Positions 18,977-27,712 of a stretch of 64,000 nucleotides of DNA are shown here, one piece after another. The notes below the pieces were generated by a model that was given only the letters and a program-made list of their open reading frames with translations, searched no databases and was not told the DNA's origin. Location: positions 930,001-994,000 of the forward strand of contig NZ_ATSX01000001.1 of assembly GCF_000527695.1 (NCBI RefSeq). The letters run 5' to 3'. The position numbers and the translations under genes were made by a program. How positions within the stretch are numbered: position 1 is the stretch's first letter; the number at the start of each line of letters is the position of its first letter. Source of the DNA: Commensalibacter papalotli (ex Servin-Garciduenas et al. 2014). Lineage in GTDB: Bacteria > Pseudomonadota > Alphaproteobacteria > Acetobacterales > Acetobacteraceae.

Positions 18977-21900
18977 TTAACTTGCAAGAATAATCTCATC
19001 TTCTTGAGCAATCTCTAGATAAGGGCCACCAGCCAATATCTGCATTGAAATATACAATACTGAGTTATCTGATAAGTTCTTACTATTAATTGGTAAGAAG
19101 GCCTTTCCGTTTGTCCAACGCCCTAATTGTTCTTGTCTTGCATGCCAACCCAATAACTCCTCTTGCTCTTTATGAGCTTCTATGAACTCTAGTGCACTAT
19201 CAGCATAAATTTTTATTTCATTAATCAATACACCCAGGAAATGACGGTTATCTATGAAAGGACCAATCACATCACAAAGGCGGTTTCTTCTTGAGTTAAT
19301 CCAAACAAATTGAACTGTTGATGGAAGCATAAAAGTTACATAACCATTGAAAACGCGTTTTTGACGAATGATTACACCTTGATCAGTAACCAAATAAATA
19401 TCTGGATCTTCTATTAGTTTGTAATTACGTCCTTGATACTCTGTTTTTACGATAGAGTTGCGTTCTTTGAGTTCATTATATAATGGTTCTACCACACCTC
19501 TATCAACAACAAGAGGTGCCGCAGCGTTCTTCGTCCAATCTTTTGCAGAGCATAAAGAAGTTTCTATTACTTTATGATGGTGATTAAAAGCATGACGATT
19601 ACCTGTATCTAAATAACTCTCAGTAAGCATACCATCTGCAATAATTACAGAATGTTCCTCTAATTCAACGTGATAATATTCATACGAAGTTATAGAGTAA
19701 TCATAAAAAATTGTTGATCCATTGACCAACATACGAACTGGTATGAATTTATCTTCAAAGAATAAACAATGTTCAGCGGTAATTAATAAATCTTTGTAAG
19801 GAACATTTTCAGCAATAGCCCCCTTTAATATACGTACAGGATACCCTGCCATATCATCAGGAAGATGTTTATTAACGCGACAATATTTTTGCCCAACCCA
19901 CGTAACTACACGTTCAATATATTTCTTTTTAGCCCAATCATAAGTCGTTACTAAGTCACCCGATTGCAAAGCTTCAATATTTTTAACTCCTGTTTCTGTT
20001 TGAATTTCTGTTCCCGACAAGAAACAAACTGTTAGAACTAACCCTAATCCTCCATCACTTGGTGTCTGAATTGAATATCCTGTTTGCTTAATACCAACAA
20101 TATTCAACGTAAGGGAAAAGCCTGTATCCATTGTAATGGTAATATGATCATTATCTGGGAATGTTACACCAGTTAATTTTCCAAATTCGATATCTTCATA
20201 TTCTAATAAAATACTATCTGAATGATCTGCATCTGTTCCAGAGAATCCTTGAATTTGAGTGGTAACACTTGCATCATTCCCTTCCCAGTTAATTAATGGT
20301 GGTTCACCAATAATCGTTAATCCACCATTTGTATCACCTACTAGATTAATAACCCCACCATTAGATGTTGTTATCAACGCACTGCCACCTGGATTTAATG
20401 TAACCTCGCCTTTAATATTTGTACCCATAGATACATCTAACCAACCACCATTATTAATAGTAATATTGCCTAAATTTGAACCATCACCAGCATAAATAGC
20501 ACCATTAGTCACAGTCGTATTATTTGCTGTCGCACCATCACCAACATTTTGATATCCACCACTAATAAATGTATTACTTGCAATACCTCCTGATAATATT
20601 GTTTGACTTGTTCGCCCTGTACCCTGCCCAGAACCAAGAATACTCGTATTATATACAATGGCACCAGAAGCAACTGTTTGGGAGCCACCACTAACAATAT
20701 TTGTATAATCAACAGTAGCACCAAATAAAACAGATTGAACTGCTCCAAGTGAAACCGTTGTATAGCTAATATTAGCACCAGAACTTACAAACTGTTTACC
20801 CCCATTAATAAGAGTAGTATTCTCAACAATAGCACCAGATGAAATAAATTGACTACCTAAATTTCTTACAACAGTCCTATCCACAAAAGCACCGGATGAT
20901 ACTACCTGAGATCCAACCCATATAATGGTTCCATAAGCGCTTCCTCCACCTAAAACAAATTGTGAGGCACCGTCTCCTGAATAGGAAAAACTATTACCAG
21001 ATGAAACAGAAAAATCTGCATCAAGAATTGTTCCACTCGCAACAGCACCAGATGAAATAACCTGTGTTATTCCATGCATTGTATTATTGTAAACTGCTCC
21101 ACCTGATGAAATTATTTGACTTCCAGAACCACTAACAACTGCGCCACTCAAATAAACACCTGACATAATTACTTGAGAGGCATTCGTGTATAAATGCGTA
21201 ATACCGCTGATTGCCCCACCATAAATAATTTGTGCGCCACTATTTACACTTGTGTCATAAACAGTTCCAGCTGAAACAATTTGAGATCCAATGTTAATAT
21301 TAGTGTTAGAAACAATTCCTCCAGAAATATACTGATTGCCATTGTTTATTCTTGTATTAGTAACACTTCCACCTGAAATAGTTTGATAACCACTATTAAT
21401 TTGTGTATCAACAACAATTGTGCTTTTAAGGTACCCATCAAGTTTTCCATTAGAAATAATTTGATATCCAGTATTAATACTAGTATTACTAACAACTCCA
21501 GCATGAATTATTTGAAATCCATTATCAATAAAATTATTAGTATAATTAGCTCCACCAGCTTCTTGAGATCCACTAATAAGTGTAGTATTACTAACTACTC
21601 CTGCTCCCCAATCTTTTTGCTTCCCATTACCAATTTTGGTATAAAGAACATTACCTCCCCAAATATCTTGCTCACCATTATCAATAGTAGTATTAGATAC
21701 ATATGCAAGACCACCAATCACTTGTATACCACTACCAATACTAGTATTTATAGCACTTCCTAGTATTCTTTGATATCCACTATTCATACTAGTGTTAGCT
21801 ACGAAAGCGTCTGTTGCAGAAACAACTTGATATCCGTATCCATCATAAAAAAAATTTCCGTCAGCACTACCACCTGAAGAGATAACTTGAGATCCATTAT

Positions 21901-22090
21901 AAAAACTTGTATTAATGGCTCTCCCTCCTGAAACGTACTGTGTTCCACTACTAATCGTTGTATCGCTAGCAATTTGTCCTTGATCAACATACTGATTACC
22001 TGTAATCACAGTAGCTCTGTTAAGATAAATGTTACCATTATCACTATTGGTGTTAATTATATTTCCAGAAGAAATTATCTTATCATTCAC
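18977..22090 (-). CDS. AIDA-type repeat protein with C-terminal Hint (hedgehog/intein) domain
   Basis: I place the start at the GTG at 22090, preceded by AAGGA at an 8-base spacing, giving about 1037 residues; a TTG at 22147 would add 19. Residues of about 25-545 are some 25 copies of a roughly 20-residue repeat of the type ISSGG.V.NT.I..G.Q, as in AIDA-I/autotransporter passenger beta-solenoids. A linker with a beta-rich segment follows. The Hint_2 domain begins with CFLSGTEIQTETG at Cys689 and includes GDLVTTYD, TAEH (771-774) and ESYLDTGN near 823. About 200 residues of unknown fold end the protein. No signal peptide or beta-barrel is visible, so the export route is unclear. Hint domains can self-cleave at their first Cys. 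Identity of the domains is clear; the function is not. Confidence 0.85.
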   Translation of the reverse strand: MNDKIISSGNIINTNSDNGNIYLNRATVITGNQYVDQGQIASDTTISSGTQYVSGGRAINTSFYNGSQVISSGGSADGNFFYDGYGYQVVSATDAFVANTSMNSGYQRILGSAINTSIGSGIQVIGGLAYVSNTTIDNGEQDIWGGNVLYTKIGNGKQKDWGAGVVSNTTLISGSQEAGGANYTNNFIDNGFQIIHAGVVSNTSINTGYQIISNGKLDGYLKSTIVVDTQINSGYQTISGGSVTNTRINNGNQYISGGIVSNTNINIGSQIVSAGTVYDTSVNSGAQIIYGGAISGITHLYTNASQVIMSGVYLSGAVVSGSGSQIISSGGAVYNNTMHGITQVISSGAVASGTILDADFSVSSGNSFSYSGDGASQFVLGGGSAYGTIIWVGSQVVSSGAFVDRTVVRNLGSQFISSGAIVENTTLINGGKQFVSSGANISYTTVSLGAVQSVLFGATVDYTNIVSGGSQTVASGAIVYNTSILGSGQGTGRTSQTILSGGIASNTFISGGYQNVGDGATANNTTVTNGAIYAGDGSNLGNITINNGGWLDVSMGTNIKGEVTLNPGGSALITTSNGGVINLVGDTNGGLTIIGEPPLINWEGNDASVTTQIQGFSGTDADHSDSILLEYEDIEFGKLTGVTFPDNDHITITMDTGFSLTLNIVGIKQTGYSIQTPSDGGLGLVLTVCFLSGTEIQTETGVKNIEALQSGDLVTTYDWAKKKYIERVVTWVGQKYCRVNKHLPDDMAGYPVRILKGAIAENVPYKDLLITAEHCLFFEDKFIPVRMLVNGSTIFYDYSITSYEYYHVELEEHSVIIADGMLTESYLDTGNRHAFNHHHKVIETSLCSAKDWTKNAAAPLVVDRGVVEPLYNELKERNSIVKTEYQGRNYKLIEDPDIYLVTDQGVIIRQKRVFNGYVTFMLPSTVQFVWINSRRNRLCDVIGPFIDNRHFLGVLINEIKIYADSALEFIEAHKEQEELLGWHARQEQLGRWTNGKAFLPINSKNLSDNSVLYISMQILAGGPYLEIAQEDEIILAS

Positions 22091-22147
22091 AGTTTTATTC
22101 CTTGACTTGTGTTTATTGCCATAAATCACAACGGCGAATATCGGCAA
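18977..22147 (-). repeat. Degenerate ~60-bp tandem coding repeats (AIDA-like)
   Basis: Within this gene, roughly 20390-22020 is built from degenerate units of about 60 bases encoding the 20-residue beta-solenoid repeat. Units differ at most third positions, so the array looks old and is not made of recent identical copies. Spacing is slightly irregular, and some units carry longer inserts. Confidence 0.65.
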
Positions 22148-22347
22148 CTCATAAAAAATATATACTGATAATTACATGAATACAGAAAAATATTTACCAT
22201 CACTTAACAATTAATTTTCTAAAACAATTACTCAGAAAATAATTTGATACATATTATGGTTTTTTATCAAAAATAGTGTAAAATAGGCACGAATTTAATT
22301 ATCTTATTTAATACTCTTCATTTTTGTTTTATATATCTTTAACTTTG

Positions 22348-22379
22348 ATAAAGTTTTTGTTGTATATGCAAAACTTTAT
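22348..22379 (+). repeat. 10-bp perfect inverted repeat in the secD leader
   Basis: ATAAAGTTTT (22348-22357) and AAAACTTTAT (22370-22379) are exact reverse complements around a 12-base loop, about 100 bases upstream of the secD ATG. It could be a leader hairpin or an operator; it lacks the GC-rich stem of a terminator. Confidence 0.5.
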
Positions 22380-22396
22380 TCCACACCCTGCGTCAC

Positions 22397-22411
22397 AACG
22401 ACATCGTCGTT
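22397..22411 (+). repeat. Short GC-containing hairpin in the secD leader
   Basis: AACGAC (22397-22402) and GTCGTT (22406-22411) flank a three-base loop, 65 bases before the secD start. No U tract follows. Confidence 0.4.
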
Positions 22412-22475
22412 AAGCGTTCTCATCAACCATTTTAGTCCATGATGGTCTATAAATAAGGATTTAGTCGTTACTGCG

Positions 22476-24035
22476 ATGATGTATTACAGCCGCAAGAAAC
22501 TAGCCCTGGTTATTCTTACCTGTTTTATTGGGCTATTATTATGTTTACCGAATTTTATGTCCTCTCCCTCGCCCAAAATCCCTTGGCGCCAAGTGCATCT
22601 TGGATTGGATTTGCGAGGTGGATCTTATTTATTAATGCAGATTGATTTAAATACAATTACAAAAAATCGTCTGCAAACTCTCAGCGATAATATCCGCCAA
22701 ACCCTGATTTCTAAAAATCTGGGTTATAAAGATATTCATATCTCTGATAAAACTCGTAGTGTAAACTTTACCCTACGCAGCCCTTCTGAAAAAGATGCCG
22801 TATTACAAGCTTTGCGCGCTATGCCCAAAGCTGTTGTTAATGAGTTTTCTGTTAATGACGGTGCTAATGATCAGATTTCATTAACGCTTTCAGAAACAGC
22901 CATGCAAAAGCGTGGTGCTGAAGCCATTGCACAATCTATCGAAATTATCAGAAAACGTATTGATGCCACGGGGGCCGTTGATCCATCCATTACACGTCAA
23001 GGTGAAGACCGTATTGTTGTGCAATTACCAGGCGTTGATGATCCTGAACGTATTAAGAAACTGCTGGGAACAACAGCAAAAATGACATTCCATCTATTGG
23101 ATGAAAGTGCGACAAACCCAGATTTTCCTCCTCCTGGGGTTACTTTTATGCCAATGACGGAAGATCCTTCTAGAAAACTACCGATACGTGATCATGTAGA
23201 GGTCGATGGTTCAGAATTAACCAATGCCAGTGCTGGACTAAATCAAGAAAGTGGTGAATATGCTGTCAATTTTCAATTTGATACAGCTGGTGCCCAAGCA
23301 TTTGCAAATGTAACCAGAGCAAACAAAGATAAACCTTTTGCTATTGTTTTAGATAATCAGGTTATTACTGCTCCAGTCATCAGAGGTATTATTCCTAATG
23401 GTAGAGGGGAAATTACAGGTGGCTTTACTGCACAAAAAGCAACAGATCTTGCGTTAATGTTACGCTCTGGTGCATTGCCTGCTCCTTTAAAAGTCGTTGA
23501 AGAACGTACGATTGGGGCTTCACTTGGTGAAGATGCTATTCGTGCAGGGGCTATCAGCTTAGTTGTTGGTTTCGCTTTTGTTATCGTCTTTATGTTAGTA
23601 TTTTATGGTCGTTTTGGTTTTTATGCCGATGTTGCCCTATTTGCAAACTTGATATTAATGATGGCAATCTTATCCTTATTCGAAGCCACGCTGACTTTGC
23701 CTGGTATGGCAGGTATGTTATTAACGTTGGGTATGGCCGTGGATGCAAATATCTTGATTAATGAGCGTATCCGTGAAGAAGTTCGTAATGGACGTACCCC
23801 TTTAAATGCGCTTCAAACAGGATTTGATAGAGCCCTCAGCACTATTGTTGACAGTAACGTTACAGCATTTTTATCTCATGTCATGCTTTTTGTGTTTGGC
23901 ACAGGACCAGTACGTGGGTTTGCCTTAACCATTACCATTGGTATTGTTACCACGATCTTTACGACTTTATGTTTATCTTGGATGTTGATTATCCGCTGGT
24001 ATGCGGTTACTCGTCCCAAAGAGCTACCAATTTGA
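22476..24035 (+). CDS. secD: Protein translocase subunit SecD
   Basis: The 519-residue inner-membrane protein works with SecF and the proton gradient to pull preproteins through SecYEG. Helix 1 lies at about 8-27, followed by GLDLRGG at 43-49, the large periplasmic P1 domain to about 345, and then five helices. In the core, GMAVDANILINERIREE carries the conserved Asp for proton coupling. Its length is in the short range for SecD. secF starts 10 bases after the stop. The usual upstream yajC is absent; instead the divergent Hint gene lies upstream, and a SecD-like paralogue lies beyond it. Confidence 0.97.
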   Translation: MMYYSRKKLALVILTCFIGLLLCLPNFMSSPSPKIPWRQVHLGLDLRGGSYLLMQIDLNTITKNRLQTLSDNIRQTLISKNLGYKDIHISDKTRSVNFTLRSPSEKDAVLQALRAMPKAVVNEFSVNDGANDQISLTLSETAMQKRGAEAIAQSIEIIRKRIDATGAVDPSITRQGEDRIVVQLPGVDDPERIKKLLGTTAKMTFHLLDESATNPDFPPPGVTFMPMTEDPSRKLPIRDHVEVDGSELTNASAGLNQESGEYAVNFQFDTAGAQAFANVTRANKDKPFAIVLDNQVITAPVIRGIIPNGRGEITGGFTAQKATDLALMLRSGALPAPLKVVEERTIGASLGEDAIRAGAISLVVGFAFVIVFMLVFYGRFGFYADVALFANLILMMAILSLFEATLTLPGMAGMLLTLGMAVDANILINERIREEVRNGRTPLNALQTGFDRALSTIVDSNVTAFLSHVMLFVFGTGPVRGFALTITIGIVTTIFTTLCLSWMLIIRWYAVTRPKELPI

Positions 24036-24045
24036 AAGAAAGAAC

Positions 24046-24984
24046 ATGCTAGGCCGTCCTTTATTACATTTAGTTCCTCATGGCACTAAAATTCACTTTA
24101 TGCGTGGACGCTTTATTGGGCTGATTACTTCTGCAGTTCTGTCTATTGCGTCTCTTATCTTATTTTTCCACCCAGGGTTAAATCTGGGGTTGGATTTCCG
24201 TGGCGGGGTGGTTGTCGAAGCCCAGACCCAAGGTCCTGCTGATTTTTCTAAAATTAGAATGGAGCTTAATCAAGCTCATATTTCAACGGCTGGATTACAA
24301 CAATTTGGTGCAAAAAATAATGTGTTAATTCGTTTGGATGCTCCCAAAGAAAATAATGCCGAAGCAACCCAAACACTGATTAACCAAGTTAAACAGGCTG
24401 TTACTTCAGCGCAAGATGGTACGAAAATTGTCAGAGCAGACGCAGTTGGTGCCTCTGTGTCTTCCGAATTGTTTTATCATGGTTTGCTAGCTCTTGGATT
24501 TAGTTTGCTGATGATCATGATTTATATTTGGTTTAGATTTGAGTGGGAGTTCGCGGTCAGTGCAATTATCACATTGCTTCTTGATTTAACCAAAGCAATC
24601 GGTTTCCTAGTCATTACTCGCTTTGAGTTTGATTTGGTTATGGTTGCTGCACTTTTAACTATTTTAGGCTATTCAACGAATGATAAAGTGGTTGTTTATG
24701 ACCGTGTAAGAGAGAATTTACGCAAATATCATTCCATGCCAATTCGTGAACTTATAGATATGTCGATTAATGAAACACTAAGCAGAACCCTTGCTACTTC
24801 TGCAACTGTTTTTCTAGCTGCATTGCCTTTGGCACTATTTGGAGGCGCATCCTTATCAGGTTTTGCTTGGGTTATGTTATTTGGTATTGTCGTTGGGACA
24901 TCTTCTTCGATCTTTATTGCGGCACCTTTATTACTCTTTATGGAAGAAGGAAGCCTTAAAAGAAAAGCAAAAAAGGCTTCTTAA
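24046..24984 (+). CDS. secF: Protein translocase subunit SecF
   Basis: The 312-residue protein starts at the ATG at 24046, with GAAAGAAAG just upstream; an earlier frame start at 24001 lies inside secD. Helix 1 is followed by LGLDFRGGVVVEAQ, a short P1 domain, and five helices. The family motif LTILGYSTNDKVVVYDRVREN is present near residue 205, with the conserved D/R pair. It forms the SecDF complex with the preceding gene. A strong hairpin follows, ending the operon. Confidence 0.96.
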   Translation: MLGRPLLHLVPHGTKIHFMRGRFIGLITSAVLSIASLILFFHPGLNLGLDFRGGVVVEAQTQGPADFSKIRMELNQAHISTAGLQQFGAKNNVLIRLDAPKENNAEATQTLINQVKQAVTSAQDGTKIVRADAVGASVSSELFYHGLLALGFSLLMIMIYIWFRFEWEFAVSAIITLLLDLTKAIGFLVITRFEFDLVMVAALLTILGYSTNDKVVVYDRVRENLRKYHSMPIRELIDMSINETLSRTLATSATVFLAALPLALFGGASLSGFAWVMLFGIVVGTSSSIFIAAPLLLFMEEGSLKRKAKKAS

Positions 24985-25006
24985 AACTTTGATAAATTAA
25001 CTCTAT

Positions 25007-25043
25007 AAAAAAAGGTAGTTCATTATTTGAACTACCTTTTTTT
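25007..25043. terminator. Bidirectional intrinsic terminator (secF / lipoprotein)
   Basis: AAAAAAAGGTAGTTCA (25007-25022) pairs with TGAACTACCTTTTTTT (25028-25043) around a five-base loop. The A and T runs make it work for both convergent genes. Confidence 0.9.
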
Positions 25044-25047
25044 GTTA

Positions 25048-25377
25048 TCAATGATCCTGTTTATCAGAGGATATAAAAGCAATTATCTGTTTCATCAAAT
25101 ATTGAGCTTGCTCTAGATTAGCAGAATTGGAATGCGTTAGTGCTTTTACAACAGATAATTTAGCTTGTTGATCTAACTGAGCCAAAGCCAGAAATTGCTC
25201 TTTGGTAATTGAGGAATTTTGTAAATAGCCAACACACATACCATGAACAAATAAATAATTTAACGCAACAGAGTGCGGTGTTGGCTTATCATAAGATTTG
25301 CTATTCTGATCGATTTGACACCCTAATAGTGGGGTAACCAAAATAGCTAGGACAAACAAACATTTTATTTTTTTCAT
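25048..25377 (-). CDS. Small hypothetical lipoprotein
   Basis: The 109-residue protein has a lipoprotein signal: MKKIKCLF, a hydrophobic stretch and lipobox LLGC with Cys20. The mature part is mostly helical with Gln, Leu and Ala, and a Cys in HGMCVGYL. I do not recognise a domain. It lies just downstream of mscL on the same strand and shares its terminator with secF. Probably an envelope protein; function unknown. Confidence 0.7.
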   Translation of the reverse strand: MKKIKCLFVLAILVTPLLGCQIDQNSKSYDKPTPHSVALNYLFVHGMCVGYLQNSSITKEQFLALAQLDQQAKLSVVKALTHSNSANLEQAQYLMKQIIAFISSDKQDH

Positions 25378-25417
25378 TCACTGTAATCTTTGTGTATTGG
25401 TTATACATCCTTTATCT

Positions 25418-25894
25418 TTAGCTATTATTTTTATTTTGCGCAACCAGAGCATCTCTGATTTCACTTAATAAAACTTCTTCTTTTGATGGTTTTTCAGGTG
25501 TTTTCTCTTCTTTTTTCTTGGTGCTTACATATAGCTTATTTAAACCTCTAACAAACCAAAAAACTGCAAAACCAACAATTACAAATTGAATAACGGCATT
25601 TAAAAATACACCTACATTGATCGTTACAGCCCCAATCTTTTGTGCTTCAGCCAAGGTTTGAACGTGTTGGCCTTTAAGTGTTATAAATAAATTACTAAAA
25701 TCTATTCCACCAATAATTAATCCGATTACTGGGTTTAAAATATCTTTAACCAAGCTATTAACAATAGCCGTAAAGGCTGCACCAATAATGATACCAACAG
25801 CCAAATCAATAACGTTTCCACGCATGATAAAAGCCTGAAAATCAGCTAGCCATTTAGGTGTTTTACTTTTTACTTCTGTTTGATTTTCACTCAA
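25418..25894 (-). CDS. mscL: Large-conductance mechanosensitive channel MscL
   Basis: The 158-residue protein belongs to the pentameric channel family that opens under membrane tension to release osmolytes during hypo-osmotic shock. FIMRGNVIDLAVGIIIGAAF, the first helix with its N-terminal amphipathic segment, and the second helix near residues 75-100 are clear. The C-terminal cytoplasmic helix is rich in Lys/Glu (KKKEEKTPEKPSKEE), and an extended N-terminus of about 18 residues precedes the channel. The TTG start is supported by AAGGGA seven bases upstream. Confidence 0.95.
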   Translation of the reverse strand: MSENQTEVKSKTPKWLADFQAFIMRGNVIDLAVGIIIGAAFTAIVNSLVKDILNPVIGLIIGGIDFSNLFITLKGQHVQTLAEAQKIGAVTINVGVFLNAVIQFVIVGFAVFWFVRGLNKLYVSTKKKEEKTPEKPSKEEVLLSEIRDALVAQNKNNS

Positions 25895-26010
25895 TTTATA
25901 GTCCCTTTCTAATACTGATGAAACAAAATCGTTTTAATATTATAATCATATATATTCATTACCTGTATAATAAAAAAGAGCAGAAATTAAAAAAGATTAC
26001 ATAGAATGGA

Positions 26011-26039
26011 TTGATTTCAATTTATAAACAGATTATAAG
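26011..26039 (+). promoter_or_regulatory. Sigma-70-like promoter of rpmE
   Basis: TTGATT (26011-26016) and TATAAG (26034-26039) are separated by 17 bases. Transcription would start near 26046, giving a leader of about 52 bases before rpmE. Confidence 0.6.
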
Positions 26040-26051
26040 GAAAAACTGTTT

Positions 26052-26068
26052 CTCCGTCTGTTGCGGAG
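26052..26068 (+). promoter_or_regulatory. Hairpin in the rpmE leader (possible L31 autoregulatory element)
   Basis: CTCCG (26052-26056) pairs with CGGAG (26064-26068) around a 7-base loop within the predicted 5' leader, 30 bases before the start codon. Leaders of rpmE are known autoregulation targets in several bacterial groups; whether this is one is inference. The stem also contains a GGAGG stretch, so it hides a decoy or upstream Shine-Dalgarno-like site. Confidence 0.4.
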
Positions 26069-26097
26069 GTTTATTTATAGTCTGTTAAGAGAAAATC

Positions 26098-26325
26098 ATG
26101 AAAGCCGATATTCACCCAGAGTATCACGAAATTACTGTTGTCATGACAGATGGTACTGAATTTAAAACTCGCTCTTGCTATGGTAAAAGCGGGGACACCT
26201 TACGTCTTGATGTAGACCCAAAGTCTCATCCAGCTTGGACTGGTGTGCAACGTATCAATGATTCTCGTGGTCAAGTTGCCAAATTTAATAAACGTTTTGC
26301 TGGTATTGGTCAAAAAAAAGGTTAA
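26098..26325 (+). CDS. rpmE: 50S ribosomal protein L31
   Basis: The 75-residue protein begins [12 protein letters not shown] and contains [26 protein letters not shown] and FNKRFAGIG, typical of L31. Only one Cys is present, so this is not the four-Cys zinc-binding form. It sits alone between a good promoter and a strong terminator. L31 bridges the ribosomal subunits. Confidence 0.97.
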   Translation: MKADIHPEYHEITVVMTDGTEFKTRSCYGKSGDTLRLDVDPKSHPAWTGVQRINDSRGQVAKFNKRFAGIGQKKG

Positions 26326-26362
26326 TTCCTTTTTCTTTGATTTCTATTGTCAAAATAGATTA

Positions 26363-26403
26363 TCTAGAGTTAAGAGAAGGTTTTAACTTTTCTTAACTCT
26401 AGA
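26363..26403 (+). terminator. Intrinsic terminator after rpmE
   Basis: TCTAGAGTTAAGA (26363-26375) pairs exactly with TCTTAACTCTAGA (26391-26403), and a T-rich run (TTTATTTTCTTTT) follows. Confidence 0.88.
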
Positions 26404-26505
26404 TTTATTTTCTTTTGCACATATAATGATTATGTAAAATAAGGTCTGTATCATATTTTATATAATCATTAACGCTTACGCCTCTATATCATTCATAGGA
26501 TTAAT

Positions 26506-27177
26506 ATGACTTTACCTCTTATGCCAAAGGCAACCGCAGTATGGTTAATTGAAAAAACTGCATTAACCTTTACTCAAATTGCAGATTTCTGTGGAATGCA
26601 TCCTCTAGAAGTACAAGCTATTGCTGATGGTGAAGTTGCACAAAGTATCATTGGTTATGATCCTGTATCTAATGGTCAGCTAACGCAAGATGAAATTACA
26701 CGTTGTGAAGCTGATACTTCTCGTAAACTTCGTTTGTCTTCTTCCAGAATGCAAATTGTAAGACGTTCAAAAGGGGCACGATATACCCCTATTTCTAAAA
26801 GAAATGATCGTCCTGATGCTATTGCATTCTTACTTCGTAATTATCCACAATTATTGGATCAACAAATTGCTAAACTATTAGGGACAACCAAAGATACGAT
26901 TGCCAAAGTTAGAGATAAACAACATTGGAACTCTTCTAATATTAAACCTCGCGATCCAGTTATCTTGGGCCTTTGTAGTCAAATGGATTTAAATACTGCT
27001 GTCGCAGAAGGTAATGAACGCTTTGCCAAAGAAGGCATTCAAGCTCCTGCTCCCGTACAAGATTTAGAAGACGCATTTACACCACCTCATTCTTCTAGCT
27101 CTCAAGAGCCAGAATATGATGTTAATCAGATTTTTGCTGGATATGCTGATAAATCTGATACTTCAGAAGAAGAATAA
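26506..27177 (+). CDS. trcR: TrcR / DUF1013 cell-cycle transcriptional regulator
   Basis: The 223-residue protein matches the alphaproteobacterial DUF1013 family, annotated as cell-cycle regulator TrcR. The N-terminal segment KATAVWLIEKTALTFTQIADFCGMHPLEVQAIADGE looks like a helix-turn-helix. A second helical unit near 100-145 (FLLRNYPQLLDQQIAKLLGTTKDTIAKVR) also resembles a sigma-like or resolvase HTH. The tail is acidic and low complexity (SSSSQEPEYD..SDTSEEE). It lies six bases upstream of purE on the same strand, so it may be cotranscribed. Confidence 0.85.
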   Translation: MTLPLMPKATAVWLIEKTALTFTQIADFCGMHPLEVQAIADGEVAQSIIGYDPVSNGQLTQDEITRCEADTSRKLRLSSSRMQIVRRSKGARYTPISKRNDRPDAIAFLLRNYPQLLDQQIAKLLGTTKDTIAKVRDKQHWNSSNIKPRDPVILGLCSQMDLNTAVAEGNERFAKEGIQAPAPVQDLEDAFTPPHSSSSQEPEYDVNQIFAGYADKSDTSEEE

Positions 27178-27183
27178 TCAGCG

Positions 27184-27681
27184 ATGTCTTTACCCAAAGA
27201 ATCCTTCCCTCTTGTTGGAATTATTATGGGCAGCCAATCTGATTGGGATGTCATGAGCCATACGGTTAATTTCCTTGTCGAGCTTAATATCCCTCATGAG
27301 GTTAAAATCGTTTCTGCGCATCGGACTCCAGATCGGTTAAGAGAATATTCTGTATCCGCGGCCACTCGCGGTATCAAAGTTATTATTGCTGGGGCTGGCG
27401 GTGCCGCACATTTACCTGGAATGACCGCAGCCTGGACGCATTTGCCTGTTTTGGGTGTCCCTATGCAAACCCATGCGTTAAATGGTAAAGACAGTTTACT
27501 TTCTATTGTGCAAATGCCCGCTGGAATCCCAGTAGGAACTTTGGCAATTGGCAAAGCTGGTGCTATTAACGCGGCTATTTTAGCAACCTCAATTTTATCT
27601 TTATCAGACATCGAAATTGAACAACGCCTGATGCAATGGCGTAATCAACAAACCGAATCAGTTGGTTTAGAACCTGTATAA
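27184..27681 (+). CDS. purE: 5-(carboxyamino)imidazole ribonucleotide mutase PurE
   Basis: The 165-residue class I PurE converts N5-CAIR to CAIR in purine synthesis. [13 protein letters not shown] (substrate-phosphate loop), SAHRTPDRL with the catalytic His, [16 protein letters not shown] and the [10 protein letters not shown] loop are all present. It is followed by purK after 31 bases, the standard pair. Confidence 0.97.
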   Translation: MSLPKESFPLVGIIMGSQSDWDVMSHTVNFLVELNIPHEVKIVSAHRTPDRLREYSVSAATRGIKVIIAGAGGAAHLPGMTAAWTHLPVLGVPMQTHALNGKDSLLSIVQMPAGIPVGTLAIGKAGAINAAILATSILSLSDIEIEQRLMQWRNQQTESVGLEPV

Positions 27682-27712
27682 TCCCTTCATATTATTTTAA
27701 AAGAGGTCTTTA

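Larger units (their letters stand above)
22091..22475. other. AT-rich divergent intergenic region and secD leader
   Basis: This gap of 385 bases separates the divergent Hint gene and secD. It is strongly AT-rich and holds no convincing gene. Two inverted repeats lie in its secD-proximal part (22348-22379 and 22397-22411), listed separately. Promoters for both genes must be here, but I do not see an unambiguous -35/-10 pair. Confidence 0.6.

Noticed and set aside
21383-21763. Plus-strand open frame of 126 codons opposite the AIDA-repeat gene
   Set aside because: Low-complexity Asn/Ser/Ile/Thr sequence is a by-product of the repeats on the other strand.
20390-22020. Regularly spaced repeats that could be a CRISPR array
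   Set aside because: The units are degenerate, about 60 bases, stay in one reading frame and encode AIDA-type repeats. There are no identical direct repeats with unique spacers.
18977-22147. Hint domain read as a splicing intein
   Set aside because: The domain lies near the C-terminus with no recognisable interrupted host protein and lacks the usual C-terminal HN-Cys/Ser/Thr junction, so self-cleavage is more plausible than splicing.
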